In this document: piece by piece, positions 1 through 7,848 of the stretch
Position numbering within the stretch: position 1 is the first letter of the stretch
Layout: each line of letters opens with the position of its first letter
Assembly (NCBI RefSeq): GCF_040544485.1
Contig: NZ_JBDZDV010000002.1
Coordinates: 62,001-126,000 of the forward strand
Origin: Lacicoccus halitifaciens
Lineage (GTDB): Bacteria; Bacillota; Bacilli; Staphylococcales; Salinicoccaceae
Direction of reading: 5' to 3'
DNA length: 64,000 nt
Notes under the pieces: model-generated
Database searches by the model: none
Seen by the model: the letters and a program-made list of their open reading frames with translations, nothing else
What the model was told of the DNA's origin: nothing
Position numbers and translations under genes: made by a program

Positions 1-2
1 CT

Positions 3-887
3 GAGGCGCTGAGAGCAGCAATCATGGAAGCGGACATCATCACGACCGCCGTCGGCGTGAACATCCTGCCCGTCATCGCGAACGCCATCGCGCCCCATCT
101 GGAAGCACGCGCAGCAACCGGGCGGCCGCTCAATATCATCGCATGCGAGAACGCGGTGATGGCGACGGATGCTTTAAAGGAAGCGATCCTCAACACCACC
201 GGCAGCATCGATCCAGACATCGTCAGCTTTCCGAACTCCGCTGTCGACCGCATCGTGCCGATGCAGACCAACGACAATATACTGGATGTCAAAGTCGAAC
301 CGTTCTTCGAATGGGTGATCGAGGAAGACGCCTGGGCCGGTGAAGAAAAGCTTGAAGGCGTCACTTATGTATCGGACCTCATGCCCTATATTGAAAGGAA
401 GCTTTTCACCGTGAATACCGGCCACGCCGCCATCGCCTATTACGGCCGCACGCTCGGACTTGATACGGTGTCGGAAGCAATGGGCGATGAAAGAATAGAA
501 TCATTTTTAAGGGACGTGCTGTCGGAAACCGCCGTCTACCTGACGGAAGTCTATGACTTCAGCCGGGCGGAGCAGGATGAATATATAGAGAAAATCATCG
601 GCCGTTTTAAAAATGCGCACCTTTCCGATGACTTGAACAGGGTTGGACGCGGCGTACTCAGGAAACTCGGCCCGGACGACCGCATCATCAAACCGCTCAC
701 CTGGCTCCATGAGCACGGGTTGAAGCATGATGCACTGGCAAGACTGGTGTCTTTTGCACTGCAGTTTGATAATACTGAAGATCCCGAGCAGACCAGGATG
801 AACACTCTGATAAGAGAGTCAGGCATCGCCGCCTTCCTCAAAAAACACAGCCGGCTGTCCGAAAAGCTGATCAGGGAAATCACCTGA
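3..887 (+). CDS. mtlD: Mannitol-1-phosphate 5-dehydrogenase, 5' end outside the window
   Basis: NAD-dependent oxidation of mannitol 1-phosphate to fructose 6-phosphate in the cytosol, after PTS uptake of mannitol. The reading frame is open to the left edge, so the Rossmann N-terminus is missing. About 295 codons remain of a protein usually near 370-390 residues. The family block TTAVGVNILP, followed by the PLNIIACENAVMATDALK stretch, identifies the start of the C-terminal catalytic domain. The NTGHAAIAYYGRTLG helix and the Lys-rich alpha-helical C-terminus also fit. A hairpin terminator follows at once, so this is the last gene of its operon. Identity is secure; the upstream partners (mtlA, mtlR, mtlF) cannot be seen. 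Confidence 0.93.
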   Translation, partial: EALRAAIMEADIITTAVGVNILPVIANAIAPHLEARAATGRPLNIIACENAVMATDALKEAILNTTGSIDPDIVSFPNSAVDRIVPMQTNDNILDVKVEPFFEWVIEEDAWAGEEKLEGVTYVSDLMPYIERKLFTVNTGHAAIAYYGRTLGLDTVSEAMGDERIESFLRDVLSETAVYLTEVYDFSRAEQDEYIEKIIGRFKNAHLSDDLNRVGRGVLRKLGPDDRIIKPLTWLHEHGLKHDALARLVSFALQFDNTEDPEQTRMNTLIRESGIAAFLKKHSRLSEKLIREIT

Positions 888-1037
888 CATGAATATTGCC
901 GTAGAATGAAACCCGTACATCAAAATGATGTACGGGTTTTTATTGTGTTCATCCAGGTTAATTATGTAAACTGTACCGCCGAAAACGGCACTGATTGCGA
1001 GGACCGCAACCGAAATGAGGGTTTCTGTAATGACCAT
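819..1037 (-). CDS. Possible small membrane peptide antisense to the mtlD 3' end
   Basis: The frame starts with a good ribosome site (AAAGGA, 7 nt before the ATG). Its first ~27 residues (MVITETLISVAVLAISAVFG...) form one hydrophobic helix followed by a charged LDEHNKN turn, as in small type I toxin or holin-like peptides. The rest of the frame runs through the mtlD terminator and into antisense mtlD, which is not typical of a real gene. Only the first ~35 residues look protein-like. A chance ORF remains quite possible. Confidence 0.25.
   Translation of the reverse strand: MVITETLISVAVLAISAVFGGTVYIINLDEHNKNPYIILMYGFHSTAIFMSGDFPDQLFGQPAVFFEEGGDA
909..943 (+). terminator. Rho-independent terminator of mtlD
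   Basis: A 14-bp perfect stem (909-922 with 926-939) closes on a 3-nt loop and ends in a T-run. It lies 22 bp after the mtlD stop. Confidence 0.9.
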
Positions 1038-1098
1038 GGCAGTTCCTTTCAGTTCGAATTCAGCTTTCCTCTATACTATACGTTGTCCGGCAACAATA

Positions 1099-1123
1099 AA
1101 AGCCCTCACTCGGAGGGCTTTCA
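1099..1123 (-). terminator. Terminator of the BCCT transporter gene
   Basis: AAAGCCCTC pairs with GAGGGCTTT around a 5-nt loop. On the minus strand it is followed by a T-rich stretch, 11 bp after the transporter stop codon. Confidence 0.8.
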
Positions 1124-1134
1124 GATAAAGAGTA

Positions 1135-2667
1135 TCAGTCCTGCTTCTTTACAAACAATCTTCTGGTGCCTTGATTCTTGTACCTCGGCCGTTCTTCATT
1201 CAGTGATATGAACAGTGACCAGGTCATCAGTATGATGACGACCGAGAAAGGCAGTGCTGCGACGATGAGCATGTTCTGTATGGACTGCACGCCGCCGGTA
1301 TAGATCATGATGACCGCAAATGCCGATAATATCACGCCCCAGCTCACTTTCACAAAGCCCGCCGGATAGTTATTGCCGTTTGTCGACAGCATACCGAGGA
1401 CAAACGTCGCGGAATCCGCGGATGTCACGAAGAATATCACGACGATCGTCACCGTGAATAAACTCATCAGGTAGCCGAACGGATACTGTTCCAGCATGGC
1501 GAAGGTGGCCGTTTCAGTGGCATATTCCGAAATCTGCGCGATGCCGTTCGCCTCCAGGTTGATGGCTGAAGCGCCAAAAACGGTAAAGAAGATGAACATG
1601 ACAAGTGAAGGGACGGCGAGCACACCGATGATGAATTCCTTGATCGTCCGGCCTCTTGAAACCCGGGCGATGAAGATGCCGACGAACGGTGCCCATGAAA
1701 TCCACCAGGCCCAGTAGAATATCGTCCAGTCGATCACCCAGTTCATCTGCGCCTCATCATTCATCGGAAGACGGAGACCCATCTCAAAGAAATTCGCAAT
1801 ATAATTCCCGATCGAATGTGTGAACATGTTCAGGATATACAGCGTCGGACCGATGATGAAAAGCGCGAGTAAAACGATCGCCGCAAGCGACATATTCAAG
1901 TTGCTCAGCCGCTTGATGCCCTTGTTGATCCCCGCCCAGGCGGACCATGTGAAGAGCACTGTGGATGCCGCAATGATCGCAAACTGGACCGGGAAGTTCG
2001 ACGGGATGTTGAACAGATAGCCGAGTCCCTCATTGATTTGCATCGCACCGAAACCAAGCGTTGCCGCAACCCCGGTCACCGTCGCGATGACCGCAAGGAT
2101 ATCAATCATCTTACCGAAGATCCCCTGCGCCCGCTCCTCGCCGATGAGCGGCGTCAGCGTGGCACTGACAAGACCCGGGTACCCTTTATGGAAATTGAAG
2201 TAAGCAAAAGTCAGCGCGACGATTGCGTAAACGGCCCAGGCATGGATACCCCAGTGGAAAAACGAATACTGCAGCGCTTCCTCGATCGCCTGATCCGAAC
2301 CAGGCTGTGATACAGGAGCCGAGTTGAATGCATGGCTGATCGGTTCCGCCGTCGTCCAGAATACAAGGCCGATGCCCATTCCTGCACTGAACAGCATTGC
2401 AAACCAGGAAGGCAGTGAGAATTCAGGATCCTCATCCTCCTTGCCGAGCCTGATGCTGCTGTAACGGGAAAACAGCAGGTATACGCTGATGGCCAGTATG
2501 ACCATGATCAGGAGTAAATAGTACCAGCTGAAATATGTAGAGATGAAGGCTGTAATGTCCCCCGTGACCTGTTCGGTCTGCTCCGGCACGAAGGCACCAA
2601 ATCCGACAAAGATCACACAAATGGCGAGCGCAACCCAGAACACCGAAGAAACTGATTTTAAATTCAT
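1135..2667 (-). CDS. BCCT-family glycine betaine/choline transporter
   Basis: Secondary transporter for compatible solutes (glycine betaine, choline or carnitine), driven by Na+ or H+, in the cytoplasmic membrane. The 510 residues hold about 12 membrane helices. The family signature is plain: FYWAWWISWAPFVGIFIARVSRGRTIKEF near residues 320-350, preceded by the FWTTAEPISHAF segment near residue 105. The Lys/Arg-rich C-terminal tail (ERPRYKNQGTRRLFVKKQD) resembles osmosensing tails of OpuD and BetP. The start has AGAGGAG 6-8 nt upstream and a sigma-A-like promoter behind it. The gene stands alone. The exact substrate cannot be read from sequence. A role in salt tolerance is the natural inference. 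Confidence 0.92.
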   Translation of the reverse strand: MNLKSVSSVFWVALAICVIFVGFGAFVPEQTEQVTGDITAFISTYFSWYYLLLIMVILAISVYLLFSRYSSIRLGKEDEDPEFSLPSWFAMLFSAGMGIGLVFWTTAEPISHAFNSAPVSQPGSDQAIEEALQYSFFHWGIHAWAVYAIVALTFAYFNFHKGYPGLVSATLTPLIGEERAQGIFGKMIDILAVIATVTGVAATLGFGAMQINEGLGYLFNIPSNFPVQFAIIAASTVLFTWSAWAGINKGIKRLSNLNMSLAAIVLLALFIIGPTLYILNMFTHSIGNYIANFFEMGLRLPMNDEAQMNWVIDWTIFYWAWWISWAPFVGIFIARVSRGRTIKEFIIGVLAVPSLVMFIFFTVFGASAINLEANGIAQISEYATETATFAMLEQYPFGYLMSLFTVTIVVIFFVTSADSATFVLGMLSTNGNNYPAGFVKVSWGVILSAFAVIMIYTGGVQSIQNMLIVAALPFSVVIILMTWSLFISLNEERPRYKNQGTRRLFVKKQD

Positions 2668-2732
2668 AAAAAGCTCCTCTGTTCATTTTTTAAGTACATA
2701 AGAAAACAAAGTGAAGTTATTTACATTTTTCC

Positions 2733-2761
2733 ACTATAGACCAGATGCCGGGCTTTCTCAA
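2733..2761 (-). promoter_or_regulatory. Promoter of the BCCT transporter gene
   Basis: On the minus strand TTGAGA, 17 bp, TATAGT, about 65 bp upstream of the start codon. Confidence 0.6.
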
Positions 2762-2796
2762 GAGGACGAAGGCAGAAAACAGTGACACGGAATGGA

Positions 2797-3162
2797 TCAG
2801 AGCGTGAAAATCCCGCCTGTAAGGAAGCCCAGGTAAACAAACAATAACCCTCCGCCATAGGTGAAGAGCATATATATCAGCAATTCCTTTTTATGCTTTT
2901 TTAAATGCAACTGAAGCACCTCATAATTCAAGGTGGAAAATGTCGTGAATGCCCCGAAAAAACCGACCCCGAACAAAAACATCACCATTCCGCCGACCCC
3001 CGCCCCTGTCAGGAGACCAATCAGAAATGAGCCGGATAAATTTACAAAAAGCGTACCTGCAGGTATTTTTAATGAACCATCTCTGTTCCACCTGCGACTG
3101 ATGGCATAGCGGGCAATGGCCCCGAAAAAACCGCCGGTCCCGACCAGCATTAAGGATATCAT
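2797..3162 (-). CDS. crcB2: Fluoride exporter FluC/CrcB, second subunit
   Basis: Small fluoride channel of 121 residues with four membrane helices. Family motifs are visible in order: GTGGFFGAIARYAISRRW (residues ~7-24), NLSGSF (near 42) and GFFGAFTTFSTLNYEV (near 87), where TTFS is the phenylalanine-box region lining the pore. Its start overlaps the stop of the upstream crcB paralogue by 4 bp (ATGA), so the two are translationally coupled. In Firmicutes such pairs are commonly found together and may work as heterodimers or as separate homodimers. No fluoride riboswitch was recognised upstream. Confidence 0.92.
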   Translation of the reverse strand: MISLMLVGTGGFFGAIARYAISRRWNRDGSLKIPAGTLFVNLSGSFLIGLLTGAGVGGMVMFLFGVGFFGAFTTFSTLNYEVLQLHLKKHKKELLIYMLFTYGGGLLFVYLGFLTGGIFTL

Positions 3163-3539
3163 CTCAACCGCCGCCTCCCCGTCCCAATGTAATAACCTGC
3201 ATAACTCAATAAGACCCCTCCGAAGAGGCTCGCGAATATATACAGCCCGCCTGCCATTATCCTTTCCTCCTGGAACATTTCAAGTGTTTCGATGCTGAAT
3301 GCCGAAAATGTCGTGAACGATCCGATGAACCCTGAGGTTACTGCAGTTTTTATATTTTCGGGAACTGAAATTTTTGTAAACATCCCGGCAGCCAGCCAGG
3401 CCATCAAAAAACTTCCGAGGAGATTCACACTCAAAGTCACTGCCGGAAAAAAAGCCCCTTCCGTGTATAACAGCACTCCGGCCGAATACCTGCTTGCCGC
3501 ACCGAAAGCCCCCGCAATGCCCACTAATACATAAATCAA
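3159..3539 (-). CDS. crcB1: Fluoride exporter FluC/CrcB, first subunit
   Basis: First gene of a two-gene crcB operon, 126 residues and four predicted membrane helices. It has GIAGAFGAASRY at the N-terminus, NLLGSF near residue 38 and GFIGSFTTFSAFSIETLEMF near residue 80, matching the FluC fluoride channel family that lets F- leave the cell. The best start appears to be a TTG at 3537-3539, with GGAGAG about 6 nt upstream; no in-frame ATG lies nearby. It is followed by the 4-bp-overlapping crcB2. Identity is secure and only the start codon is uncertain. Confidence 0.9.
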   Translation of the reverse strand: MIYVLVGIAGAFGAASRYSAGVLLYTEGAFFPAVTLSVNLLGSFLMAWLAAGMFTKISVPENIKTAVTSGFIGSFTTFSAFSIETLEMFQEERIMAGGLYIFASLFGGVLLSYAGYYIGTGRRRLR

Positions 3540-3829
3540 TCGCTCTCCTCCTCACCGTTCTTTCCGAGACTCAATCATTACCATCGTCCCATACGATCCT
3601 CCGTATCATTTTAACATTTAAAGTGTGTTTTCTGCTGAGGGGCCAGTGGTTTTTTATATTTCAGCCATGCTCGGGCCGTGTCACCGGACAGACAAAAAAT
3701 TGAAAAATACTACTATAAAAGCGGCTCATGTTATTGTAGAATATAAAACGTAGTAATTACGATTAATGCAGGTTATCGTCATCCAACGTCGCTTGAACCG
3801 GATGACTTTCTGCATGGATTGGACGCTTT

Positions 3830-4477
3830 ATGATTTCAAATCGTTACAGAAACGGCATAATGATGATTTCACTCGGTATTTTCATCGTGATCACCTTTCT
3901 TTCATTACAACATCATATGGTGACGTTCGACCGCAGATTAATGCACTGGCTCACCGAAGTCACACCTGGATATGTATCCCAGTTGGTGTCCGCCTTGACG
4001 ATTCTCGGGTCCGGTGAAGTCATTGTCATATTGACCTTCATCATCTTTTTAGCATTGATGCTGTATAAAAGGTTCGAGTATGCACTGATGCTCCTGATGG
4101 TCAGCATTGGGGGCATCGTGCTCAACTTTCTGCTGAAAATCCTCTTTCAGCGTGAACGGCCCGGGGATATGACGGTGATCGAAATGTTCGGCTTCTCACT
4201 TGAAGTGGCATCCTACAGCTTTCCAAGCGGGCATACGATGAGGAGCGTACTGCTCATCTCATTTCTGATCCTTTTGTCTCTGCGCCATGCAGGAGGCAAG
4301 GTCATGAAAGTCGTGCTCACATTAATGCTGCTCTGCTTGATGCTGCTCATCGCAATCAGCAGAATTCTTGTGGATATGCACTTTCCGACTGACATCCTGG
4401 CTGCTGTGAGCATTTCCGTCTTCTGGTTCTTTGCCTGTCTGGGAGTGACCGAAAGACTCATGCCGCAAAAGCGATGA
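3830..4477 (+). CDS. PAP2-family membrane phosphatase
   Basis: Integral-membrane lipid phosphatase of 215 residues with about six helices. It carries all three PAP2 motifs: KILFQRERPG (K-x6-RP, ~104-113), SFPSGHTM (PSGH, ~133-140) and SRILVDMHFPTD (SR-x5-H-x3-D, ~178-189). The Arg, both His residues and the Asp of the catalytic site are all present. Such enzymes recycle undecaprenyl pyrophosphate or dephosphorylate phosphatidylglycerol phosphate at the outer face of the membrane. The ribosome site is weak (GGA about 7 nt before the ATG), and a start at 3857-3863 is possible. The gene is monocistronic. The substrate is not known. Confidence 0.88.
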   Translation: MISNRYRNGIMMISLGIFIVITFLSLQHHMVTFDRRLMHWLTEVTPGYVSQLVSALTILGSGEVIVILTFIIFLALMLYKRFEYALMLLMVSIGGIVLNFLLKILFQRERPGDMTVIEMFGFSLEVASYSFPSGHTMRSVLLISFLILLSLRHAGGKVMKVVLTLMLLCLMLLIAISRILVDMHFPTDILAAVSISVFWFFACLGVTERLMPQKR

Positions 4478-4540
4478 CTTTGATTCAGGCTTCCTGCATG
4501 CATAATCGGAAAATCATTGATTCAACCAAATGCATACATC

Positions 4541-4722
4541 CTCGTTAGGTGAGGCTCCTGTGCCGGAGATATGCTGCTGCCCAAAAATGTCCAAAGACGC
4601 CAATGGGTCAACAGGAACCATCGATATAAGGTGGTTTTTAATGCAGCTGGTCCATACCCTATGCCGCACAGTGCTAAAGCTCTACGAATGGAGGGGTTGC
4701 CGTCTTTCCAACGGCCTCATCA
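4541..4722 (+). promoter_or_regulatory. M-box (ykoK) magnesium riboswitch
   Basis: The leader matches the conserved M-box core almost word for word: CGTTAGGTGAGGCTCCT at its 5' side, then the CCAATGGGTCAACAGGA block (4601-4617), the TAAGGTGG/TTTTTAATG segment, and the closing CCCTATGCCG...AGTGCTAAAGCTCTACGAATG...GAGG part. In this class Mg2+ compacts the aptamer and lets the downstream terminator form, so the transporter is shut off when Mg2+ is plentiful. It sits directly upstream of a terminator and mgtE. Confidence 0.96.
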
Positions 4723-4727
4723 AGCAT

Positions 4728-4764
4728 GCGCACCTTCCTTTCAGGAGAGGTGTGCTTTTTATTA
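4728..4764 (+). terminator. Riboswitch-controlled terminator of the M-box
   Basis: GCGCACC...TCCT pairs with AGGA..GGTGTGC (one G-U pair), followed by TTTTTATT. It is placed right after the aptamer, as expected for its expression platform. Confidence 0.88.
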
Positions 4765-4778
4765 TGGAGGTGAGATGG

Positions 4779-4886
4779 ATGAAGAAAAAAAGTGCCGCAG
4801 ACCCTGACCCCCGACCCATAACGACGGAAAATACGAACGCTGAAAAATATGACGGCCTTCCACCATCTCACTTTCTTGTGACTTGA
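4779..4886 (+). CDS. Candidate Asp-Pro-rich leader peptide of mgtE
   Basis: A 35-codon frame between the M-box terminator and mgtE. It begins MKKKSAADPDPRPITT and ends LPPSHFLVT. It has a strong ribosome site (GGAGGTGAG, 8 nt before the ATG) and stops 31 bp before mgtE. The DPDPRP run at codons 8-13 resembles the EPDPTP run of enterobacterial MgtL, whose translation senses low Mg2+. CCC and CCCCC within those codons (4802-4804, 4808-4812) can pair with GGGGG and GGG just before the mgtE ribosome site (4888-4892, 4894-4896). Translation is strongly suggested by the ribosome site, but no homologue is known to me and function is inferred. Confidence 0.6.
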   Translation: MKKKSAADPDPRPITTENTNAEKYDGLPPSHFLVT

Positions 4887-4917
4887 TGGGGGCGGGCTGA
4901 AAAACCCGGGAGGATAT

Positions 4918-6279
4918 ATGACAAATACAAAAGCAAAAAATTTCGGACACTTTGAAAAACTTTTGGCAAAGCGCGCGGAGGAGGTTGATCATGCCCAATT
5001 CAGAGAGGAGTTCCTCGCTCTCCATCCTACCGATCAGGCTGCCATCTTCATCAGGTTTGATGCGGGGGAAAGACAGTCAGTCTATGACATCTTGCCCCCG
5101 GAAGAGTTCTCATATATTTTCGAAGCACTTGATGAATACCAGCAGAATGTCATATTCGATGAATTGCCCGGTGACTATGGAACATTGATGCTGAACGAGA
5201 TGTTCACCGATAATGTAGCCACTTTCCTCAATGAGATGGATGATGATGGTGCTGAAAAGATACTTCTGGAGATGGATCCGGATGAAGCCGCAGCAGCAAG
5301 GGAAGTCATGGGCTATGCACCTGAAACCGCCGGTGCCGTGATGACAAAAGAAGTCGTGAGCATTTCCGCAGATGACTCTGTTGCCGAAGTTCTGGAACAG
5401 CTGCGCAGGGTCGCACCAGACGCCGAAACGATCTACTACCTTTATGTGATCGATGCCGAAAACCGGCTGGCCGGTGTCATTTCCTTGAGGGATCTGATCA
5501 CTGCGCAGCCTGAAGAATTGATAAAAGATATAATGAGCAAAAATCTTGTATCCGTGAGAGAGGACGTCGACCAGGAGGATGTGGCGAGAATGATCGGTGA
5601 CTATGACTTCCTCGCTGTGCCCGTCGTCTCCAAAGATGGTCAGCTTCTGGGCATCGTCACAGTCGATGATGTCATCGACATACTCGAGGAAGAAGCAACT
5701 GAAGACCTTGGTGAGCTTTCAGCCGTGAAAGGGGCCACCGATATCAACATCAGCCCCTTCAGAGCCGCGGGCAAACGCGCCCCGTGGATTGTCCTCCTCA
5801 TGTTTTTCGGTTTGATCACCGCCGGAGTGATCGGCCAGTTCGAAGAGACTTTGGAGGAAATCGTACTTCTTGCCATCTTCATACCTTTGATCATGGATTC
5901 TGCCGGCAATACAGGCACCCAGTCACTCGGGGTGGCAGTCCGCGGCCTGGCGCTCGGCACCATCCAAAAGAAGACCATCGGAAAGATGCTGAGGCGCGAG
6001 CTTGGCACAGGCGTCATACTCGGGATGATTTGTATGGCCGTACTCGGCATCACCATCACTTTACTGTATGACCAGTGGCTGCTTGCCCTGGTGGTCGGCT
6101 TCTCGATTTTCTGCACACTCAGTATAGCTACCGTAATCGGGGCGACCGTACCGCTGATCATCAACAAAATCAAACTCGATCCGGCCATCGCTTCCGGTCC
6201 TTTCATCACCACCATCAATGATATACTCGGTCTCCTCATATATTTCTCCATCGCAACTTCGCTCCTCGATTTCTTTTAA
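4918..6279 (+). CDS. mgtE: Magnesium transporter MgtE
   Basis: Mg2+-gated Mg2+ channel of 453 residues. The order is the N-terminal superhelical MgtE_N domain (~20-125: LHPTDQAAIF, LNEMDDDGAEKILLEMDPDEAA), two CBS domains (~130-255, with GYAPETAGAVMT and SLRDLI...TVDDVIDILEEE), then a five-helix membrane domain from residue ~285. That domain contains the pore-lining PLIMDSAGNTGTQSLGVAVRGLALG segment. The start is set by GGGAGG 8 nt upstream. Expression is controlled by an M-box riboswitch and probably by the short leader peptide. A long inverted repeat follows the stop. Function is secure. Confidence 0.96.
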   Translation: MTNTKAKNFGHFEKLLAKRAEEVDHAQFREEFLALHPTDQAAIFIRFDAGERQSVYDILPPEEFSYIFEALDEYQQNVIFDELPGDYGTLMLNEMFTDNVATFLNEMDDDGAEKILLEMDPDEAAAAREVMGYAPETAGAVMTKEVVSISADDSVAEVLEQLRRVAPDAETIYYLYVIDAENRLAGVISLRDLITAQPEELIKDIMSKNLVSVREDVDQEDVARMIGDYDFLAVPVVSKDGQLLGIVTVDDVIDILEEEATEDLGELSAVKGATDINISPFRAAGKRAPWIVLLMFFGLITAGVIGQFEETLEEIVLLAIFIPLIMDSAGNTGTQSLGVAVRGLALGTIQKKTIGKMLRRELGTGVILGMICMAVLGITITLLYDQWLLALVVGFSIFCTLSIATVIGATVPLIINKIKLDPAIASGPFITTINDILGLLIYFSIATSLLDFF

Positions 6280-6280
6280 G

Positions 6281-6324
6281 ATGCAAGATAAAAATCCATC
6301 ATATGGTGGATTTTTATCTTGCAT
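6281..6324. terminator. Bidirectional terminator between mgtE and the macrodomain gene
   Basis: An 18-bp perfect inverted repeat (6281-6298 with 6307-6324) has A-runs and T-runs on both sides. It serves both convergent genes. The last codons of the macrodomain gene lie inside it. Confidence 0.85.
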
Positions 6325-6823
6325 TCAATTTAGCATCATATGCGGCTTTCGTCTCCTCATCAAACAGCACCCATTTGATCAGGTCGAAAGCCTCCGGCTG
6401 CGCCTCAATCACTTTCCGCACCTCATCCACCGCGATGGATGCCGCCTGATCCACCGGGAAGTGATAGACCCCGGTTGAAATGGAGGGGAATGCGATTTTC
6501 TTTATGCCATTGTCCATCGCGACTTCCAAAGACCTGCGGTAACAGCGGGCGAGAAGCGCCGCCTCCTCCGAATTGCCCCCGTTCCAAATCGGTCCGACCG
6601 TGTGGATGACGTGATCGACCGGTAAGTTGTAACCTCCGGATATTTTCGCATCTCCCGTCTCACAGCCGCCGAGCTTCTTCGTTTCCTCAAGCAGTTCCGG
6701 GCCGGCCGCCCTGTGGATTGCACCGTCCACACCACCGCCGCCCATCAGACTCTTATTGGCCGCGTTGACGATTGCCTCCACATCATTAATTTTTGTGATA
6801 TCTCCAAGCTCCGTCTGAAGCAT
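6314..6823 (-). CDS. Macrodomain protein, O-acetyl-ADP-ribose deacetylase-like
   Basis: Single macrodomain of 169 residues that binds ADP-ribose and probably removes acetyl or ADP-ribosyl ester groups. The MacroD/YmdB-type signature is complete: GDITKINDVEAIVNAANKSLMGGGGVDGAIHRAAG at the N-terminus (Asn and Asp of the catalytic pair), then GDAKISGGYNLPVDHVIHTVGP, and the loop SISTGVYHFP near residue 120. It is monocistronic, convergent with mgtE, and divergent from the flavin reductase gene. No SirTM partner is nearby, so the staphylococcal lipoyl-linked operon is not present here. The cellular substrate is unknown. Confidence 0.92.
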   Translation of the reverse strand: MLQTELGDITKINDVEAIVNAANKSLMGGGGVDGAIHRAAGPELLEETKKLGGCETGDAKISGGYNLPVDHVIHTVGPIWNGGNSEEAALLARCYRRSLEVAMDNGIKKIAFPSISTGVYHFPVDQAASIAVDEVRKVIEAQPEAFDLIKWVLFDEETKAAYDAKLNAR

Positions 6824-6910
6824 ATGATCACTCCTTTAGTACAAATGTACCCGGAATCAAATATTATAATTAAATATTTCCATACAAAAAACTAACAGAA
6901 AGATGGTGAT

Positions 6911-6939
6911 TTGTTTATGATTTCCATTTAACGTCTATA
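6911..6939 (+). promoter_or_regulatory. Promoter of the flavin reductase gene
   Basis: TTGTTT, 17 bp, TCTATA, 40 bp upstream of the start codon. Confidence 0.5.
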
Positions 6940-6978
6940 GGACTAATGCAAGCAATAATCTAAGAGGTGATTTTCAAT

Positions 6979-7524
6979 ATGGTAAAAGTTGCAGTTGTCG
7001 TGGGCAGTCTGCGCAAGGGATCTTATTCGAAAAAACTCGCTGAAAATATGGCAGCACTCCTGCCGGAAGACTTTGAAGCTGAGTTTGTGGATATCGGCAA
7101 CCTCCCGTTGTATAACGAAGATTATGACGGCAATGAACCTCAGGAGTATCTTGATTTCCGTGAACAGATCAAAAGCAGTGATGCAGTCATGTTCGTCACC
7201 CCTGAATACAACCGGTCGGTGCCGGGCGTGCTGATGAATGCCATCGATGTGGCTTCAAGACCGTACGGCCACAGCGTATGGGACGGCAAACCCGCACTCG
7301 TTGCGAGCCAGTCCATCAGCAACTTGAGCGGATTCGGTGCAAACCACCATCTGCGCCAGTCACTGGTTTTTCTGAACATGCCGGTGCTCCAGCAGCCGGA
7401 AGTCTATATCGCGAACAGCCCGGAACTGTTTGATGAAAACGACAAGATCAAATCTGAAGATACAGTCGCATTCCTCCAGTCCGCAATGGATGCATTCGTG
7501 GACCATGTCAAAAAATATGTATAG
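6979..7524 (+). CDS. NADPH-dependent FMN reductase
   Basis: Flavodoxin-fold quinone, azo-dye or chromate reductase family, 181 residues from the chosen ATG. The FMN phosphate loop is GSLRKGSYSKKLAENM (~9-24). The second flavin loop is VTPEYNRSVPGVLMNAID (~74-91), and a dimer-contact segment follows at GFGANHHLRQSLVFLNM. An upstream in-frame GTG at 6967 lies inside the ribosome site AGAGGTG, so the ATG at 6979 is preferred. The gene stands alone and ends in a terminator. It probably gives two-electron reduction of quinones as protection from redox stress. The true substrate is not evident. Confidence 0.9.
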   Translation: MVKVAVVVGSLRKGSYSKKLAENMAALLPEDFEAEFVDIGNLPLYNEDYDGNEPQEYLDFREQIKSSDAVMFVTPEYNRSVPGVLMNAIDVASRPYGHSVWDGKPALVASQSISNLSGFGANHHLRQSLVFLNMPVLQQPEVYIANSPELFDENDKIKSEDTVAFLQSAMDAFVDHVKKYV

Positions 7525-7534
7525 ATGATGAATG

Positions 7535-7575
7535 AAATCCCTGCCTATCAATCATCGATAAGCGGGGATTTTTCT
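7535..7575. terminator. Bidirectional terminator, flavin reductase / fmdB
   Basis: A 15-bp imperfect stem (7535-7549 with 7557-7571) with T-rich flanks lies between convergent genes. Confidence 0.75.
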
Positions 7576-7580
7576 TAATA

Positions 7581-7844
7581 TCAAACCATCCACGGTCTTG
7601 GGTTCTTTTCCTTTTTGCGGATGTTGCTCTTCGGCAGTTCCTCCCTTTTTACAACTTTAGGCACCATGCCTTCATCAATCTTCTTAACCAGCTTCGCATC
7701 CATCTGGCTGACATTGAAAAGTGTGAAGACGCGGTATGTTTCCGAACTGCATCCCGGGCACCGGTCCCTTGCCAGATCATCGCTCATGGACTTCCAAACA
7801 TCATACTCTCCGCAATTGTTACATTTAAATGTATACTGTGGCAT
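7581..7844 (-). CDS. fmdB: FmdB-family zinc-ribbon protein
   Basis: An 87-residue protein with an N-terminal zinc ribbon: MPQYTFKCNNCG (two Cys) and RCPGCSSETYRVF (two more Cys). A basic tail follows (REELPKSNIRKKEKNPRPWMV). The start is fixed by GGAGTGAT just upstream. It lies 4 bp after the formamidase stop codon, so the two are co-transcribed. The name goes back to a formamidase gene cluster where a regulatory role was proposed but never firmly shown. What the ribbon binds (zinc, RNA or protein) is not known. Confidence 0.85.
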   Translation of the reverse strand: MPQYTFKCNNCGEYDVWKSMSDDLARDRCPGCSSETYRVFTLFNVSQMDAKLVKKIDEGMVPKVVKREELPKSNIRKKEKNPRPWMV

Positions 7845-7848
7845 CTGA

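Noticed and set aside
3540..3700. Fluoride riboswitch upstream of the crcB pair
   Set aside because: A GACGATGG stretch is present, but the conserved crcB-motif pseudoknot and the usual TGATGACnCCT end are not, so I do not call it.
4571..4807. 78-codon frame through the M-box
   Set aside because: It covers the riboswitch fold, which is conserved as RNA. Only the short DP-rich frame after the terminator has a proper ribosome site and spacing.
5640..6251. 203-codon frame antisense to mgtE
   Set aside because: It is the mirror of a conserved membrane domain, has no ribosome site, and its Ser/Met/Pro-rich composition is typical of a shadow frame.
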